From contig OZ034972.1 in NCBI GenBank assembly GCA_964030785.1, positions 18,947,683 to 19,011,682 of the forward strand: a stretch of 64,000 nucleotides of DNA. The letters are read 5' to 3'. Below, in pieces: positions 61,103 to 64,000 of the stretch (position 1 is the stretch's first letter; each line of letters begins with the position of its first letter). A model generated the notes under the pieces. The model did not search any database. It was not told where the DNA came from and was given only the letters and a program-made list of their open reading frames with translations. Source of the stretch: Siderastrea siderea. Lineage: Eukaryota; Cnidaria; Anthozoa; Scleractinia; Rhizangiidae. The position numbers and the translations under genes are program-made.

Positions 61103-62143
61103 TCACACCACCACTTCCCTTTTAAAGTGGAGGGTCAGGAGGGTACGCCCTTCACCAAATTTCACCAGATCCCCATTAGTTTCGGCCATCTGGGTTTCGA
61201 CGATTTCTACCACTTCGTTGCGTACTGGGATATATTGAATATGTCGAGGTTCAAAGTGGGTGGTGTTTTGAGGCTGGTACTTGATTTCTCGTAAGAGATC
61301 GGTGATGCGACCCCCTACCATGCTGCTGGTCCCTACATCACAATACACGTGCAAAGGACGCGTGGAGGGAAATTCCAACGAGGGACGAAAGGTCTGGTTC
61401 ACATTCACAACCCGCCAATTACACGTCATACTCAAGTTCAGATAATCCCCATCCACTTTCCAAAAGGCGGGCTTGTTGCTGCCATCCAGGACATCGGACG
61501 GGGTGGGAATGGAGTCCGTATGAAATTCTTGCAAGAGATTGGGTCCCAATCGATACACGCCCGTCGACACTTGTTCAATCCACCCCATTCTCAGCGCCAA
61601 GGTTCGGCCCCATAACACGCGTGCCACTTGTCGTTTGTAATCCACATTGACGGTATTCAACAACAAATCCCCTTCGGAAGTCCATTCAAACGTCGGGTAT
61701 AATTTGACGCCATTGTCCTCGGCCCATTTGTTTTTGGGTTCGGTTTCTTTGGCACGGGCTTGCACGTAACGGTACACCAGTTGATGAAAAAAGTGCGATC
61801 CCGTCGACGAGGCCAATTCCTTTCTCATATCTCGCCCGTAGACAGTGAGTTCGCGACGTTGATGCCACCATCGATCGTTGCCTTGATCGTCTTCGGCATA
61901 CACCCGTTCGTGCCATCGTACGTACAACAGAGGATGGGAATCACCCACGCCTCCTTCTTCCGCTACCACCGGAATGGTGGGTAAGGATAAACTCACCATA
62001 CCCACCATCCATCCTCGTCCCACAAATCGGATGGGTTTAGGCAATCGGTTTCTGAAATGATGACTCTTGTTCCCAGGAAACTCTTTGGTACTCGCATGAC
62101 TCATCAACGTCACGTAAAACGAAGAGTTGGGCACCAATGTCAT
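61103..62143 (-). CDS. Penton-like minor capsid protein, copy 2
   Basis: 346 residues starting MTLVPNSSFYVTLMSHASTK. It aligns with copy 1 along its whole length: GWMVGMVSLSLP, ALRMGWIEQVSTGVYRLGPN, VCNWRV-type core, GGRITDLLREIKYQ, PRHIQYIPVRNEVVEIVETQ and LVKFGEGRTLLTLHF. Identity looks moderate, so the duplication is old. Two distinct paralogues could make a hetero-oligomeric vertex or serve as a base and a fibre anchor. The copy 1 promoter (TTTAAAAGG) lies in its last codons. Confidence 0.85.
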   Translation of the reverse strand: MTLVPNSSFYVTLMSHASTKEFPGNKSHHFRNRLPKPIRFVGRGWMVGMVSLSLPTIPVVAEEGGVGDSHPLLYVRWHERVYAEDDQGNDRWWHQRRELTVYGRDMRKELASSTGSHFFHQLVYRYVQARAKETEPKNKWAEDNGVKLYPTFEWTSEGDLLLNTVNVDYKRQVARVLWGRTLALRMGWIEQVSTGVYRLGPNLLQEFHTDSIPTPSDVLDGSNKPAFWKVDGDYLNLSMTCNWRVVNVNQTFRPSLEFPSTRPLHVYCDVGTSSMVGGRITDLLREIKYQPQNTTHFEPRHIQYIPVRNEVVEIVETQMAETNGDLVKFGEGRTLLTLHFKREVVV

Positions 62144-62148
62144 TGTTT

Positions 62149-63300
62149 TTAGTCACGTCGTCGTCTTTTGGGTGGGCTTGTCTCTTTAGTCTTCAGTTGT
62201 CGTTTGGGTGGGCTTTTCCTCTGGGGTGGTTGGAGAGACGTGACGTCTTGACTACGAATCCAACTATTGTACTTGTCGGGCCACCCTTTCCACTTGACCA
62301 ACCAACGATCTTTTTGTCGCTTAAGTACCTTTTCGATGCGAAACACCTCGGATACATGGACTTTTTGTAAATCCTCTTCATAAAACGTACCTTGGACGGG
62401 GGTCTCATCCCATTCGTGAATCTTATACGTGGGCACAGATCCAGGGATCACACGATGCACGACAAACACTTCTTCGGTCCAACCGGGTAAATAGGCTTTT
62501 TCAAAGGTACGATGAATCTTGTTGAGACGGACACGATCCCCGACTTTGAATGTAGGTTTTTTCTGGTCTTTCAACCGTTGGGCATACAATCGTTTCCACA
62601 CCGCTTCTTCGTTGTCCCACGTCACGTCTTGAGGGGCCATACCAATACTTCGATGCCGGGTGGCATTATACCCTTGCACCAACTCGGGTAACACATCGTC
62701 AAAGCGTAAGGTGTTGGCCGCGGTGAAATAACGGTACAACCGTTCTTTCAAGGTGCGATTAAATCGTTCCACCACACTGGCTTTCGCATCCCCTTCGGTC
62801 GAAAAATGTTGAATGCCTTGCTCGTCAAGCCATCGTTGAAACGTCCGATTGTAAAATTCTTTCCCTCGATCCGTTTGCAATCGATTCGGGTGACGTCGTC
62901 CTTTCAAAATCTTGTCAAAGGCATGGACCAACGCCACCCCGGTTTTGTCTTTCAACGGTTGGACCCACGCGTACTTGGACAACACATCCACGACCGTCAA
63001 CAAGTAGCGTATACCCCGATTATATTTGGCCAACGGTTGCACTTCCACTAAATCCGCGACCCATTGATCATCTAATCCTCCTACAATGACGGGGACGGTG
63101 GGAAAACGACGACGTCGCGGTTTATGTAACGTATAGGCCAAATCCCGTTCCAAGACCCGTTGAGCTTTTTTCAAAGGGAGACGATGGGCTTTAGCAAACC
63201 GTTGCACGCCTCCTAAACTGCCGGGGGCTCTCGGATCGTGGTAACGATTCAACCATGATGGGGAGACCTTTTTCTTTCGAGGGGCCATACGTTCTGGCAT
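62149..63300 (-). CDS. INT: Retroviral-type integrase with C-terminal chromodomain
   Basis: 383 residues. A short basic N-terminus has RAPGSLGGVQRFAKAHRLP. The RNase-H-like core has WVADLVEV (D83), LQTDRGKEFYN (D144) and KASVVERFNRTLKERLYRYF (E178). An SH3-like segment (FKVGDRVRLNKIHRTFEKAY) follows, then a chromodomain (VFRIEKVLKRQKDRWLVKWK to YNSWI) and a basic tail. The catalytic triad is intact. It would insert the linear DNA into host chromatin, guided by histone marks. No classical N-terminal HHCC zinc finger is seen. Starts at 63300 and 63288 are both possible, and both overlap the neighbouring ORF. Confidence 0.94.
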   Translation of the reverse strand: MPERMAPRKKKVSPSWLNRYHDPRAPGSLGGVQRFAKAHRLPLKKAQRVLERDLAYTLHKPRRRRFPTVPVIVGGLDDQWVADLVEVQPLAKYNRGIRYLLTVVDVLSKYAWVQPLKDKTGVALVHAFDKILKGRRHPNRLQTDRGKEFYNRTFQRWLDEQGIQHFSTEGDAKASVVERFNRTLKERLYRYFTAANTLRFDDVLPELVQGYNATRHRSIGMAPQDVTWDNEEAVWKRLYAQRLKDQKKPTFKVGDRVRLNKIHRTFEKAYLPGWTEEVFVVHRVIPGSVPTYKIHEWDETPVQGTFYEEDLQKVHVSEVFRIEKVLKRQKDRWLVKWKGWPDKYNSWIRSQDVTSLQPPQRKSPPKRQLKTKETSPPKRRRRD

Positions 63301-63599
63301 TCATCCCATAAGGTCGATATGGTGGGGACCGTGTGGGGATGCGCCTTTTGAATGATTCGATACCATCGCCATGCCTCTGGGTGAGCTTTTAACCATAAGA
63401 CAAACACCACCCATCGATACAGGTTGCGGTCGACATGGGTTTCTTCAAAGAGGTGGAGAGGATGCGTGTCCTCGGGACAAGGGGGTATGGGGATTTGGGT
63501 GCCGGGTTGGTGATCATATAAGACTTGACAAAGGGTTTGATGACATTGCCATTGCCCCAGGGACAAGATAGACTCCCACGCATCACATACAGACTCCAT
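63249..63599 (-). CDS. Hypothetical protein overlapping integrase start
   Basis: About 116 residues from the ATG at 63599 (MESVCDAWESILSLGQWQCH), or 128 from 63635. It contains VLYDHQPGTQIPIPPCPEDT, a Trp-rich helical part (WVVFVLWLKAHPEAWRWYRI) and a basic end that overlaps the integrase by about 50 nt. No family is recognised. The overlap means that one of the two genes may start further inside. Confidence 0.55.
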   Translation of the reverse strand: MESVCDAWESILSLGQWQCHQTLCQVLYDHQPGTQIPIPPCPEDTHPLHLFEETHVDRNLYRWVVFVLWLKAHPEAWRWYRIIQKAHPHTVPTISTLWDECQNVWPLERKRSPHHG

Positions 63600-63636
63600 G
63601 GTGACATTGATAAAAACTTTTATTCGTTCTCTCATT

Positions 63637-64000
63637 TTAAAAGAGACCTAGACGGCCGTAACTGACGGTCTCTAGACCTTTCTGCCAGTTCTCTGCACTG
63701 TCACTGTACTTGGGGGGTGGTGGTGCCGGGGCTACCATCATTTCTTGACGGTTCTTGAGCTCTTGAATTTCTCGTAACAATTGTTTCTCATAGTCTGTCA
63801 GGGGTCGTTCTCGTTCCACGTCCTCTTTGCTCTGGACTCGAGGGGGCGGGCCAGGGATGTCATAGCCCCTCTTGGGATATCCTTGAGCATCACGGGTGGG
63901 TGCTTCAGCTTGTTGATCGGCTTTTTTGGGAGGGTTGTCATGAAACCACGTCCAGTACTTGGAACCCAAGGGTTGATCGGCCCATCGGAAGAAGCCACAC
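63637..64000 (-). CDS. GRF-type zinc-finger protein, C-terminal part (runs off window)
   Basis: The frame is open to the window edge. The first visible residues, CGFFRWADQPLGSKYWTW, look like the last cysteine and the C-F-F-x-W-A-D ending of a GRF zinc finger. A Pro-rich linker follows, then a helix (LTDYEKQLLREIQELKNRQE) and a proline-rich end. GRF fingers bind single-stranded DNA and occur in some Polinton-encoded proteins. The N-terminal half is outside, so this is only a partial call. Confidence 0.55.
   Translation of the reverse strand, partial: CGFFRWADQPLGSKYWTWFHDNPPKKADQQAEAPTRDAQGYPKRGYDIPGPPPRVQSKEDVERERPLTDYEKQLLREIQELKNRQEMMVAPAPPPPKYSDSAENWQKGLETVSYGRLGLF

Larger units (their letters stand above)
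45631..64000. mobile_element. Endogenous Polinton/Maverick (adintovirus-like) element, right end outside window
   Basis: Contains the hallmark set: protein-primed PolB, retroviral-type integrase with chromodomain, packaging ATPase, adenain-like protease, double-jelly-roll capsid and penton-like proteins. It also has a phospholipase A2 protein and several basic core-like proteins, as in adintoviruses. The left terminus is proposed at AGTAGTAAAGTGGGCC (45631), because Polinton ends commonly start with AG. The preceding CCCATA could be one arm of a 6-bp target duplication. The right terminus cannot be seen. Every main frame is open. It could be a provirus able to form particles or a recently fixed copy. 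Confidence 0.88.

Overview
The window looks like nuclear DNA of an invertebrate animal, most likely a cnidarian and perhaps an anthozoan coral (inference from the mix of elements; no species marker is present). It holds a multi-exon secreted-protein gene with GT-AG introns, two identical eukaryotic tRNA-Cys genes, Penelope-like and L1/Tx1-like retrotransposons, many MITEs and satellites, and a large virus-derived element.

Left part (1-32.1 kb). One minus-strand host gene runs from a signal-peptide exon at 29545 to at least 6286. The product is a signal peptide, two CUB domains and six calcium-binding EGF modules. All eleven exon junctions found keep the reading frame. The introns hold a COR-domain pseudogene fragment, pieces of Penelope-like elements (GIY-YIG part 18.56-19.87 kb, RT part 23.7-24.8 kb), a 113-bp satellite, a roughly 200-bp satellite and a perfect 135-bp palindrome. 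A segment of about 2.2-2.6 kb carrying tRNA-Cys occurs twice in direct orientation, at 0.9-3.5 kb and 29.9-32.1 kb, and the copies bracket the visible part of the gene.

Middle (32.2-45.6 kb). This is a stack of nested insertions. A Penelope-like fragment is split by an element with imperfect terminal inverted repeats (32810-45376). Inside that sits a 5'-truncated LINE (33430-44888) with a 14-bp target-site duplication and a 3' poly-A tract. Inside the LINE's ORF2 sits a 6.2-kb DNA transposon (36755-42965) with about 1-kb terminal inverted repeats and a TTAA-type target site.

Right part (45.6-64.0 kb, running off the window). This is the left portion of a Polinton/Maverick-type element that resembles an endogenous adintovirus. 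It encodes a protein-primed family-B DNA polymerase, an integrase with a chromodomain, a packaging ATPase, an adenain-like cysteine protease, a double-jelly-roll major capsid protein, two tandem penton-like paralogues, a parvovirus-type phospholipase A2 and a set of small very basic proteins. All readable frames are open, which suggests a young and possibly functional copy. Polymerase (minus) and a putative early regulatory gene (plus) diverge from a shared GC-rich promoter region. The remaining genes form a compact minus-strand block. Several of them have a TATA-like box lying inside, or overlapping the stop codon of, the gene before. Four or more small proteins share a basic leader ending in a QRGG motif, which I infer to be a cleavage site for the element's own protease. 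A tRNA-like gene lies between the ATPase and protease genes.
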